DNA of 50,757 nt from PSRF01 sp051000815 (GCA_051000815.1 JBPCNX010000044.1:1-50757); one strand, 5' to 3'. Positions 7,574 to 15,607 are shown, numbered from the stretch's first letter. Notes: a model not told the origin generated them from the letters alone. Numbers and translations: made by a program.

Positions 7574-8587
7574 ATGCCCAAGACGAAGCTCCCGACTACC
7601 GACTATCATCCTGCAAAGATTCACGCATCAAAGACTCCACGAAGTTCCCCGCGAAAGCCCATCACTTCGGTCAAGCTACCCAGGGATGCAGTTGGACTGG
7701 AACTCGAATTGGATGGTCGGGTCGTAAAACTTACCAACCTGAAAAAGCTTTTCTGGCCGGATCTCGGTATCACCAAGCGAGACTTAATTCAATACTACGC
7801 AGACGTGGCTCCGGTTCTTCTGTCACACCTGGCCGACAGGGCAATGGTGATGAAGCGCTATCCCAACGGCGCGGCGGGCGACTTCTTCTTCATGAAACGG
7901 GCGCCAGATCCTCGTCCAGACTGGATTGAACTCTGCAGCATTGAGCATTCGTCGGGAAATGTTATCGACTTTCCGATGATTCAGGACCTCGCTTCGCTTC
8001 TATGGGTGATCAACCTCGGCTGCATTGACTTAAATCAATGGTACGCGCGCTGTGATGACGTGGATCGCCCGGATTATGTCCACTTTGATCTGGATCCAGT
8101 ACCCGGTGCGAGCTTCGAGAAGGTTGTTGATGCGGCTCTTTTGATCAGGCAAGCGCTCGAGTCGTTGAAGATTCCCTGTTACGCGAAGACCACCGGATCA
8201 AAGGGCATTCACGTTTACGTGCCGATCGTTCGCGGACCGACGCAGAAGCAGGTGTGGACCTTTGCCAAGGAATTCTCACAAGCGGTTACGGCGCAGGATG
8301 AGAAGTTGCTGACTACGGTGTATGTCGTGGCCAAGCGGCCAAAGGGAAGAGTACTCGTCGACTACAACCAAAACGCCTGGGGAAGGACGCTCGCGTCGAT
8401 CTACTCCGTGAGACCGCGACCGGAAGCGTCAGTCTCCACGCCGGTGAAGTGGAGCGAGTTGGAACGCGGTGTGAAAATTGAAGACTTCCGTATCGACAAT
8501 GTGCCCGCACGAGTGAAACGACTTGGAGACCTCTGGAAGCCACTGCTCGAAAAGCGAGGGCGATTCAAACTTGAAGTTTATCTTTAA
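7574..8587 (+). CDS. ligD: LigD-type NHEJ polymerase/primase (stand-alone)
   Basis: Polymerase module of bacterial non-homologous end joining, an archaeo-eukaryotic primase-fold enzyme that fills gaps and adds ribonucleotides at double-strand-break ends. The 337-residue chain holds only this domain: DGRVVKLTNLKKLFWP, MVMKRYPNGAAGDFFFMKRAP, and the metal-binding HFDLDP with D172 and D174, then GSKGIHVYVP and DYNQNAWGRT. In many bacteria it is fused to ligase and phosphoesterase domains in LigD; here the phosphoesterase is a separate gene (9543-10208) and the ligase is not in the window. The first ~30 residues are basic and probably disordered. Confidence 0.93.
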   Translation: MPKTKLPTTDYHPAKIHASKTPRSSPRKPITSVKLPRDAVGLELELDGRVVKLTNLKKLFWPDLGITKRDLIQYYADVAPVLLSHLADRAMVMKRYPNGAAGDFFFMKRAPDPRPDWIELCSIEHSSGNVIDFPMIQDLASLLWVINLGCIDLNQWYARCDDVDRPDYVHFDLDPVPGASFEKVVDAALLIRQALESLKIPCYAKTTGSKGIHVYVPIVRGPTQKQVWTFAKEFSQAVTAQDEKLLTTVYVVAKRPKGRVLVDYNQNAWGRTLASIYSVRPRPEASVSTPVKWSELERGVKIEDFRIDNVPARVKRLGDLWKPLLEKRGRFKLEVYL

Positions 8588-8636
8588 GGTCTGTTTGGTT
8601 CAGTTTGGATTGCGCTGACCTGTCAACGCTTTGAAA

Positions 8637-8654
8637 GCGGCACCAGGTTGCCGC
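8637..8654. repeat. Short near-palindromic hairpin
   Basis: GCGGCA and TGCCGC form a 6-bp perfect stem around the hexamer CCAGGT, about 50 bp after the LigD-polymerase gene. There is no T-run. It may be a REP-like palindrome. Confidence 0.3.
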
Positions 8655-8789
8655 ACTCCAAGGTCTTGAACGTTAGGTGAAGTCTGAGGGGTGGGGTCAT
8701 CGCTGTGGCTGAGTACAGCGAGCGATGGAGATATTGACGTAAGACTTCAGGGGTCGGCAAACAGACAGTTGATGTTCTTAATAAAGATT

Positions 8790-8917
8790 GGCCTTTGGTC
8801 TTCGGCCTTTGGTCTTTGTGAAGTACCCCTGAATTGAATCATCAGCCTCACGGCCGGGAGTATTTCTGAAAGGCCAAAGGCAAAGACCAAAGGCCAAAAA
8901 CCAAAGACTGAAGACCA
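8790..8917. repeat. Heptad-repeat hairpin
   Basis: The 363-bp gap between 8588 and 8950 contains two facing arrays of 7-bp units. At 8790-8817 the units read GGCCTTT, GGTCTTC, GGCCTTT, GGTCTTT. At 8869-8917 seven phased units read AAAGGCC, AAAGGCA, AAGACCA, AAGGCCA, AAAACCA, AAGACTG, AAGACCA. The second array is broadly the reverse complement of the first, so the pair can form a long imperfect hairpin around a ~50-base loop. The rest of the gap shows no gene. Confidence 0.75.
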
Positions 8918-8950
8918 CGCCGAACACGAATGCTCATCGACTAAGCTCTC

Positions 8951-9496
8951 TTGCCTGACTTAATCAAATCATCGGCAACGATTTGGACGATTGGTCATTC
9001 GACCCGCCCTGCAGAGGAGTTCGCCCGGATTCTTAAGTCGCATGCGATTGGAGCTCTGATTGATGTTCGAAGTTTCCCGGGTTCCCGCCGGTATCCGCAT
9101 TTCAATAAGGAGCAATTGTCGCAGCTGCTCACAATGTCGAACATCCATTACTTCCACTTCCCATCCCTTGGCGGCAGGCGAAAGCCGAACCCTGAGTCGC
9201 GGAATACGGCGTGGCAAAATGCGTCGTTCAGGGCCTATGCGGATCACATGGAAAGCGCCGACTTTAAGAAAGGAATTGAGGAACTACTACAGCTTTCCGC
9301 GCTCCAGCGAACAACCGTTATGTGCGCCGAAGCGTTGTGGTGGCGCTGTCATCGCAGCCTAATATCAGATTATCTGAAGGTCCTGGGCGTAGAGGTCACT
9401 CATATCGCCGATGAGAAGCGCACCGAAGTTCATCCCTATACAGGCGCAGCGAGAATTGTTGAGGGAAGGCTTTCTTATGAGGGACTCTTTAGCTGA
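8951..9496 (+). CDS. DUF488-family protein
   Basis: A 181-residue member of the DUF488 family, whose biochemical role is unsettled. The hallmark motifs are TIGHSTRPAEEF at the N terminus, DVRSFPGSRRYPHFN, and CAEALWWRCHRSLISDYL, with the conserved Cys and His. It probably starts at TTG 8951; no ATG is available before the conserved TIGHS segment and no strong ribosome binding site is visible. It lies between the two LigD-module genes and runs convergently with the phosphoesterase gene. The family also occurs outside NHEJ loci, so the neighbourhood is suggestive only. Confidence 0.87.
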   Translation: MPDLIKSSATIWTIGHSTRPAEEFARILKSHAIGALIDVRSFPGSRRYPHFNKEQLSQLLTMSNIHYFHFPSLGGRRKPNPESRNTAWQNASFRAYADHMESADFKKGIEELLQLSALQRTTVMCAEALWWRCHRSLISDYLKVLGVEVTHIADEKRTEVHPYTGAARIVEGRLSYEGLFS

Positions 9497-9542
9497 TACC
9501 CTGCGATGGAGAGAGCAGTGACCGCTTTGGGAGGTAGGTAAT

Positions 9543-10208
9543 CTACTTCTTATTGCTGTGCCAGACCTTTTGCCTGGCACTCTTCTTCCGGCGCTTTACC
9601 CCCGTGCGTGGCGGAATCTTCTTCGGATCACCGGTCGCTGCCTTCTTGACGTTTCCGCCCTCGTCTTCAGCGATTTCCGCCAGGCTGCGCCGAGTGAGAA
9701 TCGAGACAGGCGCCAGTTCAGTCACTTCCTCTTCCGTCGTGTAGTAGTCGCGATGCTTCATCAGCAGCCACTGTCGGTCTCTGGTTCGCACCAATACCCA
9801 CGACCCTTTTAGTTTCTTGCCGTTAAGGGAAAACTTTAACTCGCCCTTACGAATCGCCTCCGCCACGTTGTCAGTGTTCTCCGATTTGTAGGTGCCGTAG
9901 TCCCAGACCATCACCGTCCCACCACCGTATTCACCTTCCGGGATTACTCCCTCAAACTTCGCGTAGTCGACTGGGTGATCTTCCACCTGCATCGCCAGTC
10001 TCTTGACCGTCGGATCCAGCGAAGGCCCTTTTGGAACTGCCCAGGACTTAAGCACACCGTCAGCCTCCAAACGAAAGTCATAGTGCAAAGCAGTGGCGCG
10101 ATGCTTTTGAATCACAAACATTCGACCCGTCTTTGTCCGCTTCTCTTCGGGACTTGGTTCAGGGGTCTTATCGAACTTCCGTTTCTTCTTGTACTCAATG
10201 AGCGCCAT
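9543..10208 (-). CDS. LigD-type 3'-phosphoesterase (stand-alone)
   Basis: DNA end-processing enzyme of the LigD phosphoesterase family, which trims 3'-phosphates and 3'-ribonucleotides at broken ends before joining. The protein has 221 residues. Motifs are FVIQKHRATALHYDFRLE, with both metal-site histidines, KSWAVPKGPS, VEDHPVDYAKFEG and PEGEYGGGTVMVWDYG. The C terminus (about residues 190-221) is a Lys/Arg-rich tail. It lies 52 bp downstream of rnhB on the same strand, so the two may be cotranscribed, and it is the separate counterpart of the LigD polymerase at 7574. Confidence 0.92.
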   Translation of the reverse strand: MALIEYKKKRKFDKTPEPSPEEKRTKTGRMFVIQKHRATALHYDFRLEADGVLKSWAVPKGPSLDPTVKRLAMQVEDHPVDYAKFEGVIPEGEYGGGTVMVWDYGTYKSENTDNVAEAIRKGELKFSLNGKKLKGSWVLVRTRDRQWLLMKHRDYYTTEEEVTELAPVSILTRRSLAEIAEDEGGNVKKAATGDPKKIPPRTGVKRRKKSARQKVWHSNKK

Positions 10209-10260
10209 TTAAATTACCTAAAGTGATTCCTCAACTCCTGTCGCGAAATTCTGGCGTGTC

Positions 10261-11151
10261 CTAAGGGGCGTGAGCCACCAACACCTCTTCAGCTTCATTA
10301 GTCTCAGCCGGCAAGTCATTTGAATCAGTGAATAATTCATTTTGAATCGGATCGAGACCAAGTACCTCGCGAACGCGGGCAAAACTTCGGCGGTGAATCG
10401 GCAAGGCTCCCAATTCCTTTAAGGCCCGACAGTGCTCAGGTGTCGGATAACCCTTATGAGAGGCAAAGCCGTAACCCGCGTACATCCTATCCAATTCCAT
10501 CATGTGGGCGTCGCGAGTGGTCTTGGCGATAATCGAGGCTGCCGCGATACTCGCGGATAGCGCGTCGCCGCGGATGATGCCGCGCTGCGGGGCAGGGCAA
10601 TTAGGAATGCGGCGGGCGTCGACCAAAACAAAATCAGGCAAACAACTCAAACCTTGAAACGCGCGCTGCATTGCAAGCAATCCGGCGTGATAAATGTTGA
10701 TCTGGTCGATCTCTTCCACTTCGGCGAAGCCAAACGACCAGCAGATCGCATCTCGCTTAATTATGTGGGCCATCTGCTCACGGATTTCAGCATCCAGAAT
10801 TTTTTTCGAGTCGTTTAGGCCACGAAGTTTGTAATGCTGAGGCAGAATCACAGCTCCCGCGACCACTGGCCCTGCGAGGGGCGCCATACCCGCTTCATCG
10901 ACACCGGCGATGAGTGTGTAGCCGTCGTTCCATAGTTCAATTTCAAAGCGCAACAAGGAATGAAGGCGCTGACCCTCCGCCCGATTACTGCGCCGACGTT
11001 CACGAATTCTTTTTGCGAGCTGATGTGCACCGTGCCGTGAGTCGTTCTCGAGCGCCTCGACGAGTCCCTGTGGTACGCGCCGGCCGTGATCGATAAAGAT
11101 GTTCTTTAGCTCTGGTATGGATTTCGTTAGCAGGTCGGCAACTGACGGCAT
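10261..11151 (-). CDS. rnhB: Ribonuclease HII
   Basis: Removes ribonucleotides and RNA primers from DNA. The catalytic core begins near residue 78, with GVDEAGMAPLAGPVV carrying the acidic pair D85 and E86, then DSKKI, VDARRIPN and ASIIAKTTRD. The usual Arg/Gly after DEAG is Met-Ala here, a mild deviation. A ~75-residue N-terminal extension resembles the extra N-terminal domain found in some family members, and a short acidic tail follows the core. Its location beside NHEJ genes is notable because the LigD polymerase can insert ribonucleotides that RNase HII would later remove. Confidence 0.93.
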   Translation of the reverse strand: MPSVADLLTKSIPELKNIFIDHGRRVPQGLVEALENDSRHGAHQLAKRIRERRRSNRAEGQRLHSLLRFEIELWNDGYTLIAGVDEAGMAPLAGPVVAGAVILPQHYKLRGLNDSKKILDAEIREQMAHIIKRDAICWSFGFAEVEEIDQINIYHAGLLAMQRAFQGLSCLPDFVLVDARRIPNCPAPQRGIIRGDALSASIAAASIIAKTTRDAHMMELDRMYAGYGFASHKGYPTPEHCRALKELGALPIHRRSFARVREVLGLDPIQNELFTDSNDLPAETNEAEEVLVAHAP

Positions 11152-11271
11152 AGTCTTAAGCCCGTTCTTTCAGTCTCTTCAAGATTGCGATATGCGGATG
11201 CTATTCTAAATTGAAAACGCGAATAGCGCGAGAGTCACATTCGTTAAACTTGATTTTTGGAATTCGTACTT

Positions 11272-11865
11272 ATGGATGTTCCTGTCACCAACGAGAAGCT
11301 TGAGAGCAGACCACTAAGTCGCGACACTCGCTTTCGCCTGCTGGGTTTGCTGCCGCTGGTGTTTTTCTTCTTGCAGGCTTTCCACTACTGGAGGATAAAC
11401 GAACTCGGTCACGTTCTCTGGATGTGCAATATCGGTAACCTGCTGCTGGCGATCGGGCTCTTCATTAACCGGCCTCGTCTAATCCGTGTCGCCGTAATCT
11501 GGATGATTCCCGGATTAGCAGTCTGGTTTGTGTATGTCGTGCTTTCCTGGGGAATCTTTCTTTCTTCCACGCTCGCACATGTCGGCGGAATGGCGGTGGG
11601 CATGATCGCTCTGCGGCGGGTGCGAATGGATCGTAGCTCGTGGATTTACGCGTTAGCCTGGTACTTCGCAATTCAACTTCTCTCGCGACTAATCACTTCC
11701 GCCGCTCTCAACGTGAATGTCGCTCACGCAATTGATCCTGCGTGGCGGCAAACCTTCAACGCTTACTGGAAGTTCTGGCTGGTACTAACTCTGATAACAA
11801 TCGCGCTGCTTTGGTTTCTTAATGTATTGCTTTACAAGATGTGGCCGCCGAACGTGAACGATTAG
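11272..11865 (+). CDS. Polytopic membrane protein of unknown function
   Basis: A 197-residue integral membrane protein with about six hydrophobic segments: LLGLLPLVFFFLQAF, IGNLLLAIGLFI, VAVIWMIPGLAVWFVYVVLSW, the glycine-rich HVGGMAVGMIAL, WIYALAWYFAIQLL and FWLVLTLITIALLWFL. I do not recognise a family with certainty. ATG 11272 is preferred to a TTG five codons upstream. Its 3' end overlaps the convergent receiver-domain gene by 81 bp, so one of the two reading frames may be longer than the functional protein. No operon partner is evident. Confidence 0.78.
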   Translation: MDVPVTNEKLESRPLSRDTRFRLLGLLPLVFFFLQAFHYWRINELGHVLWMCNIGNLLLAIGLFINRPRLIRVAVIWMIPGLAVWFVYVVLSWGIFLSSTLAHVGGMAVGMIALRRVRMDRSSWIYALAWYFAIQLLSRLITSAALNVNVAHAIDPAWRQTFNAYWKFWLVLTLITIALLWFLNVLLYKMWPPNVND

Positions 11866-12219
11866 AGTAGCCACGGTCTGAAGTAGTTCCGCAAACGAGC
11901 AAGGCTTTACCAGATAACCCTGCGCGCCCGCTCTGATTGCCTTCAGTTTGTCCGAGTCGTAGGCGGCGCCGGAGTAAAAGAGGACGGGCGTCGCCGAATC
12001 AAACTCTCGAAGTCGCTCGCAGAGTTCGAAACCTGATCCGTCGGGTAGGCAGGTATCCAATAAAAAGAGGTCAAACTTCCTGGCGGCTGCAGCCTTTAAC
12101 GCACCCTCAAGTGTACCGGCGGAAGTTACCTGGTACTTCTCGTGCTCCAGCACCAAAGTAATAAGATCACGCGTGTCTTCGTGGTCTTCAATAAAGAGAA
12201 TCCGGGGGTTCTGTGGCAT
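11785..12219 (-). CDS. Single-domain response regulator (receiver)
   Basis: A CheY-like receiver protein of about 144 residues without an output domain. Motifs are FIEDHEDTRDL (acidic pocket), the phospho-acceptor Asp in FLLDTCLPDGSG, and the conserved Lys in GYLVKPCSFAE. It should accept phosphate from a kinase not adjacent to it and act by protein contacts. ATG 12219 is favoured over GTG 12225. The last ~27 codons overlap the convergent membrane protein gene; these residues (VRRPHLVKQYIKKPKQ) are basic and lie beyond the receiver fold. Confidence 0.88.
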   Translation of the reverse strand: MPQNPRILFIEDHEDTRDLITLVLEHEKYQVTSAGTLEGALKAAAARKFDLFLLDTCLPDGSGFELCERLREFDSATPVLFYSGAAYDSDKLKAIRAGAQGYLVKPCSFAELLQTVATLIVHVRRPHLVKQYIKKPKQRDCYQS

Positions 12220-12458
12220 GACCACTGCACTCGTGTCGCTGGCGGTAACTTGTGTGGGCTCCAGGGATTTCCTGCTACCGGAAAGGTCGCTTTCAAGTTC
12301 TGCGGTTGAGAATTGGCTGGGCTTTCACGTGTTTGTTCCTAACGGGTCGGGGATGTGAACAGCCAGCTACCCTACTTGTTTATTGCACGCGGGAACCATA
12401 GCTCCTACTTGTCCGTACGTCAACGTACAAAACTCAGGCCTGCAACCGCGCTCATGAT

Positions 12459-12725
12459 TTGAATCAGAGACTAGCCCGCTGGCTCTTGCTTACACATGAC
12501 CGTCTGCGAAAGGATGAATTTGTCTTAACGCATGAATTCCTGGCCCGAATGTTGGGAACACGCCGGGCTGGAGTAAGTGTGGCTGCGAATGGTCTTCGTG
12601 AGGCTGGTATCATTGATTACACTCGCGGGCGAGTGAGTATCATGAATCGAGCCGCACGTGAGTTAGCTTCCTGCGAGTGTTACGCGGTTGTCAAAGCGGA
12701 GTACGAGGCTCTCACAAAATGCTGA
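12459..12725 (+). CDS. Crp/Fnr-type DNA-binding domain, probably a truncated remnant
   Basis: The 88-residue frame matches only the C-terminal winged-helix half of Crp/Fnr regulators: NQRLARWLLLTHDR, LTHEFLARMLGTRRAGVS (recognition helix), ASCECYAVVKAEYEAL. The open frame extends upstream to 12402 and shows CNRAHDL before the TTG at 12459, as in full-length relatives. The cyclic-nucleotide-like sensor domain is absent, and in another frame just upstream TACGTCAACGTACAA gives YVNVQ, which resembles the missing linker helix. I read this as a decayed gene, although a short independently translated DNA-binding protein is possible. Confidence 0.62.
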   Translation: MNQRLARWLLLTHDRLRKDEFVLTHEFLARMLGTRRAGVSVAANGLREAGIIDYTRGRVSIMNRAARELASCECYAVVKAEYEALTKC

Positions 12726-12761
12726 ATTCGCTTCGATCGTTGACCTCCGCAAGGGAATTGC

Positions 12762-13595
12762 TCATTTGCTTTTGCCGGCCAGGCTTCTCTTTAACACCGC
12801 CACCAGATCTATAACCTTTCCTTCCGCGGGTGTTTCGTCTTCAACGTCAACCTCGACGATGTTCTTGCGATTAGATTTCTTCTTCTTCACAAGCTTCAGA
12901 AGTTTCTCGGCCTGCTCGTCTTCAAGTTTAGCTGTCGAGAATTGCTTCTTCGCACGCGCACTGATTAGCTTTTCAAATTTGCGTACGCTCGCCGCAGGTA
13001 CTTTTGCCTTCTTTGGGAGGTCAACATCCTGGGGAGAACGAAGCTCGTCAGCGAACCGCATCGTCTCGGCGCGCAGAATTCCGTTATCGGAAAAGATGGC
13101 TACCAAATACTCCTTCCCACGCATGACGAAGGTGGCAACTCCCGCCTGGCCGCCCTTCTTCATGGTCTCCGCCAACAACTTGTAGGCCTTTTGCGAATTG
13201 GCCGCGGGCGTTAAAAAGTATCCGCGCTCAAAGTAGATTGCCGGAATTGACTCTTCCGGGACGAACAACTTCAGGTCAATATCCCGGGTCTTCTCCGGTG
13301 CAAGACGTTCGAGTTCTTCGTCAGTTACGATTACATACTTGTCCTTTTTGATCTCATAACCGCGAACGATCTCATCAGCATCGAGATCGCGTTCCGTTTT
13401 CTGAGAATAGTACTTGCGCGCGAGCGGCTGACCGTCCGGGCCCAGCATTCTTAGGGCTGTGCGATTCGTGCGAGTGGCCGGAAAGAGGTTTACCGGTACA
13501 CTCACCAGACCAAAGGTCAACGTTCCGGACCAGAAAGGGCGTCCGCCCGATTGCTCTTCGTCTGGTGCTTCAGTTTTGCGGGCTTTCTTAGGCAG
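12762..13595 (-). CDS. ku: Ku-family NHEJ protein (paralogue 1), probable CTG start
   Basis: Homodimeric DNA-end-binding ring protein of bacterial NHEJ. The Ku core is clear: TFGLVSVPVNLFPA, YEIKKDKYVIVTDEEL, FVPEESIPAIYFERGYFLTP, and a Lys-rich C-terminal tail. An in-frame TTG at 13520 would remove the conserved FWSGTL stretch that opens the Ku fold. Upstream of it the frame stays open (RPFWSGTLTFG) and the only sensible start is CTG at 13595, preceded by AAGGAG seven bases away. That CTG lies inside the last codons of the upstream Ku gene, giving an 8-bp overlap and likely translational coupling. With it the protein has 277 residues, normal for Ku. Confidence 0.9.
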   Translation of the reverse strand: MPKKARKTEAPDEEQSGGRPFWSGTLTFGLVSVPVNLFPATRTNRTALRMLGPDGQPLARKYYSQKTERDLDADEIVRGYEIKKDKYVIVTDEELERLAPEKTRDIDLKLFVPEESIPAIYFERGYFLTPAANSQKAYKLLAETMKKGGQAGVATFVMRGKEYLVAIFSDNGILRAETMRFADELRSPQDVDLPKKAKVPAASVRKFEKLISARAKKQFSTAKLEDEQAEKLLKLVKKKKSNRKNIVEVDVEDETPAEGKVIDLVAVLKRSLAGKSK

Positions 13596-14372
13596 CGCGT
13601 TTCTCCTTCTTCAAAACTTCGAGACTCTTTGCCAGCACACTATCGAGCGATCCGGCCTTTCGTCTGGCCTTAACTGCGCGGAGCCTTGGAGCGTGTCCTT
13701 TGGCTTTTCGTTCGATGAACTCCATCACGCCTTCGCGATATTCATCCTTGAAATCCGCGGGATTAAACTCGCCCTGCATTAGGGAGACGAGATGCTTCGC
13801 CATGCTTAGTTCCTTCTGGGTGGGGGCGGGTCCTGCCGGCTTTAAGAGATCTCGTGCCGAAATAACTTGCTGCGCGTTGCGGAGAGTGACAAGCATCAGG
13901 TAGTCACCCTCCGCGCGGAGTGCTCCAACATAAGGCTTATTGCGCATCACCCAATGCGCCACACCTTCAAGCTCACGTTTCTTTAACGCTTCGGCGAACG
14001 CGAAATATGCTTTTTGATCTCCATCCGGTCCGAGATAGTAGGGTCGTTCATACCACTGTTGACTGATCTGGTCGGGAGGTACGAATTCTGAAATCTCAAT
14101 CTCGCGGGAGGGTTCAGGCTCCAGACTTTTCAGTTCATCTTCAGTAAGAATTACAAACCTGCCTGGTTCAAGTTCGTAGCCTTTTTGAATTTCTTCGTTC
14201 CCGACTTCGTCGCCCGACTCAGGGTTCACCATATGTTGCTTGATTCTCATTTGGTCGCGATCGTCGAGAATGTGAAAACGCACCGTTCGATCGGCGACGG
14301 CGGAATACAGTTTTACCGAACCTTAGCCGAGCCAACTTTCAAAACTCCCTTCCAAATTGACCGAGCGGCCAT
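13588..14372 (-). CDS. ku: Ku-family NHEJ protein (paralogue 2) with N-terminal frameshift
   Basis: Second Ku paralogue, about 261 residues if intact. The main frame (to 14283) has GYELEPGRFVILTEDEL, FVPPDQISQQWYERPYYLGP and a basic tail. The family N terminus lies upstream in a different frame: ATG 14372 gives MAARSIWKGVLKVGSAKV and then hits TAA, while the shifted frame continues VKLYSAVADRTVRFHILDD. Restoring one G on the plus strand near 14318 yields a perfect KVPVKLYSAV. A GAGGTG ribosome binding site lies 9 bases before ATG 14372. This is either a real 1-nt deletion or a sequencing error in a two-base run. Initiation at GTG 14283 would lose the first beta-strands. Confidence 0.85.
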
Positions 14373-14375
14373 GAC

Positions 14376-14591
14376 TTATGACACCTCAGTATCCAGCGGT
14401 CGTGCGTGGGAGCACCCAGGACAAATCAATTCCAGAGTGACGGTCCGTTGCACACACACAGCACAGACCGGACCATCGCAATCCTCGCAGTAGATTTCCG
14501 TACGATGCGCGTATAGGTGGCTACAGTCAGGACAGGACTCACTGTCGCCCTGTAGCCACCATGGTAACGGTTTACCACTCGCCGCACTCAT
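14376..14591 (-). CDS. Small cysteine-rich zinc-ribbon-like protein
   Basis: A 71-residue protein with seven cysteines: CPDC, CEDC, CAVC and a C-terminal CPGC, with a His near the first pair, arranged like two zinc-binding knuckles (B-box or double zinc-ribbon style). There is no signal peptide. I know of no named family. Its start overlaps the end of the upstream 104-residue gene (TGATG arrangement, 14588-14591), and its stop is 3 bp before the inferred Ku start at 14372. It is therefore tightly embedded in the Ku operon, which makes a role in DNA-end handling a reasonable but untested guess. Confidence 0.75.
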   Translation of the reverse strand: MSAASGKPLPWWLQGDSESCPDCSHLYAHRTEIYCEDCDGPVCAVCVQRTVTLELICPGCSHARPLDTEVS

Positions 14592-14902
14592 GAACTGGCG
14601 GCCTTTGATTTTTCTTCCGCAGAATCGCGATCAATTAATTTTGAGAAGCGGCTCTCTTTTCCGCCTTTAGTTTCCTCCTGATAAAGAAAGGCCAGATTGT
14701 TTTCTTCAAACGCCGTGAAGAATTCTTCCCAGTCTATCGTCTCGAGAGTGTCCTCGCCGGAGAACCCGGGGTAGTCGATCCTCAGAAGCCCGGAACTCTT
14801 GCCCTTGGCTGTGCCCTTCACTCGAGCGGGACGACCTCCGCGTTCCTCCACCCAATTGCGAATCTCCTCGTGATCGGTTGTGACTTTTGCTTCTGCTGGC
14901 AT
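14588..14902 (-). CDS. Conserved small protein heading the Ku operon
   Basis: A 104-residue acidic protein with DHEEIRNWVEERGGRPARVKG, LLRIDYPGFSGED, and IDWEEFFTAFEENNLAFLYQEE. I recall similar short proteins in many soil bacteria, often listed as hypothetical or misnamed as a glucan branching enzyme. The HxxIxxW then GxPAxV pattern is characteristic of that group. No catalytic residues are known to me. It is the first gene of the four-gene operon with the zinc-ribbon protein and both Ku genes, with ATG at 14902. The C-terminal ~20 residues are charged and low in complexity. Confidence 0.8.
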   Translation of the reverse strand: MPAEAKVTTDHEEIRNWVEERGGRPARVKGTAKGKSSGLLRIDYPGFSGEDTLETIDWEEFFTAFEENNLAFLYQEETKGGKESRFSKLIDRDSAEEKSKAASS

Positions 14903-15607
14903 GAAATCTCCTCCTCGGAAGTTGCGGGATTCGTCGGGTTTATTTATTAGCTCGTTCCTTTATTCTTCCTGCGTTCTTGTCGTTAATCTCAAAAGACAGG
15001 TCTTCATCGGTTTGTCGGACGGAGTGCTGGTTGCACAATGCTCCCCCTACAGGTTTGGCGGGAGTATAGGGTCATAAGCATCGCGAGCGGCCGTCTCCTT
15101 CGCTGCCGACCTGACACCGTGCTTTTGTGATTGTTGTTCACTCATGATTGCTTTCTCGCTCGTGTATTTGTCCGATACGGTTTGGTTGCTATGCACCTCG
15201 GTTTCAAAACACTTGTCGCATCAAATTAGCCGCCATGTAAGTTTCCGCAAGAGCGGTGCCATTCAGTAATAACGTTACAGGAACGACTGAGAACGCAGAA
15301 CCTCTTTCGGTCTAAACCTCGATCGCTCTAACTCGCAACCCGATTCAAACCTTATTGCAAGATCGTTTTCAGCTATTGGTCTGGCACTTGCTGGCTCCAA
15401 AGGCACAGACTAGGATTTTTCACGGCTTCGTGACCAGACTTGAAAGAGGAAAATCTCTGAAAGAGTTTAGGCCATCGTTCGTTAACGTACTGATAAAGGT
15501 CGGGGTCATCGTTGGTGACATTGCTGGACCGCTCGGCAAGGGTGGGGCTGAACGAAACCAAGTGATGCTTGAATTCAACTTAGTTCAAAATAGCAAGGAG
15601 GGAAGTG
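14903..15607. other. 705-bp region without a convincing gene
   Basis: This lies between the divergent Ku operon and the ferritin-like gene and must hold promoters for both. Short frames at 15355-15630 (+) and 15373-15561 (-) overlap each other and show no family features. A 32-codon minus-strand frame at 15047-15145 is listed separately. I see no RNA gene or clear repeat here. Confidence 0.5.
15047..15145 (-). CDS. Possible 32-residue small protein
   Basis: ATG 15145 opens a short frame reading MSEQQSQKHGVRSAAKETA and ending PILPPNL at TAG. The purine-rich GAGAAAG upstream could serve as a weak ribosome binding site. The composition, hydrophilic with a basic patch, is plausible for a small stress protein, but there is no known homologue in my memory and no coupling to a neighbour. 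Confidence 0.25.
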   Translation of the reverse strand: MSEQQSQKHGVRSAAKETAARDAYDPILPPNL

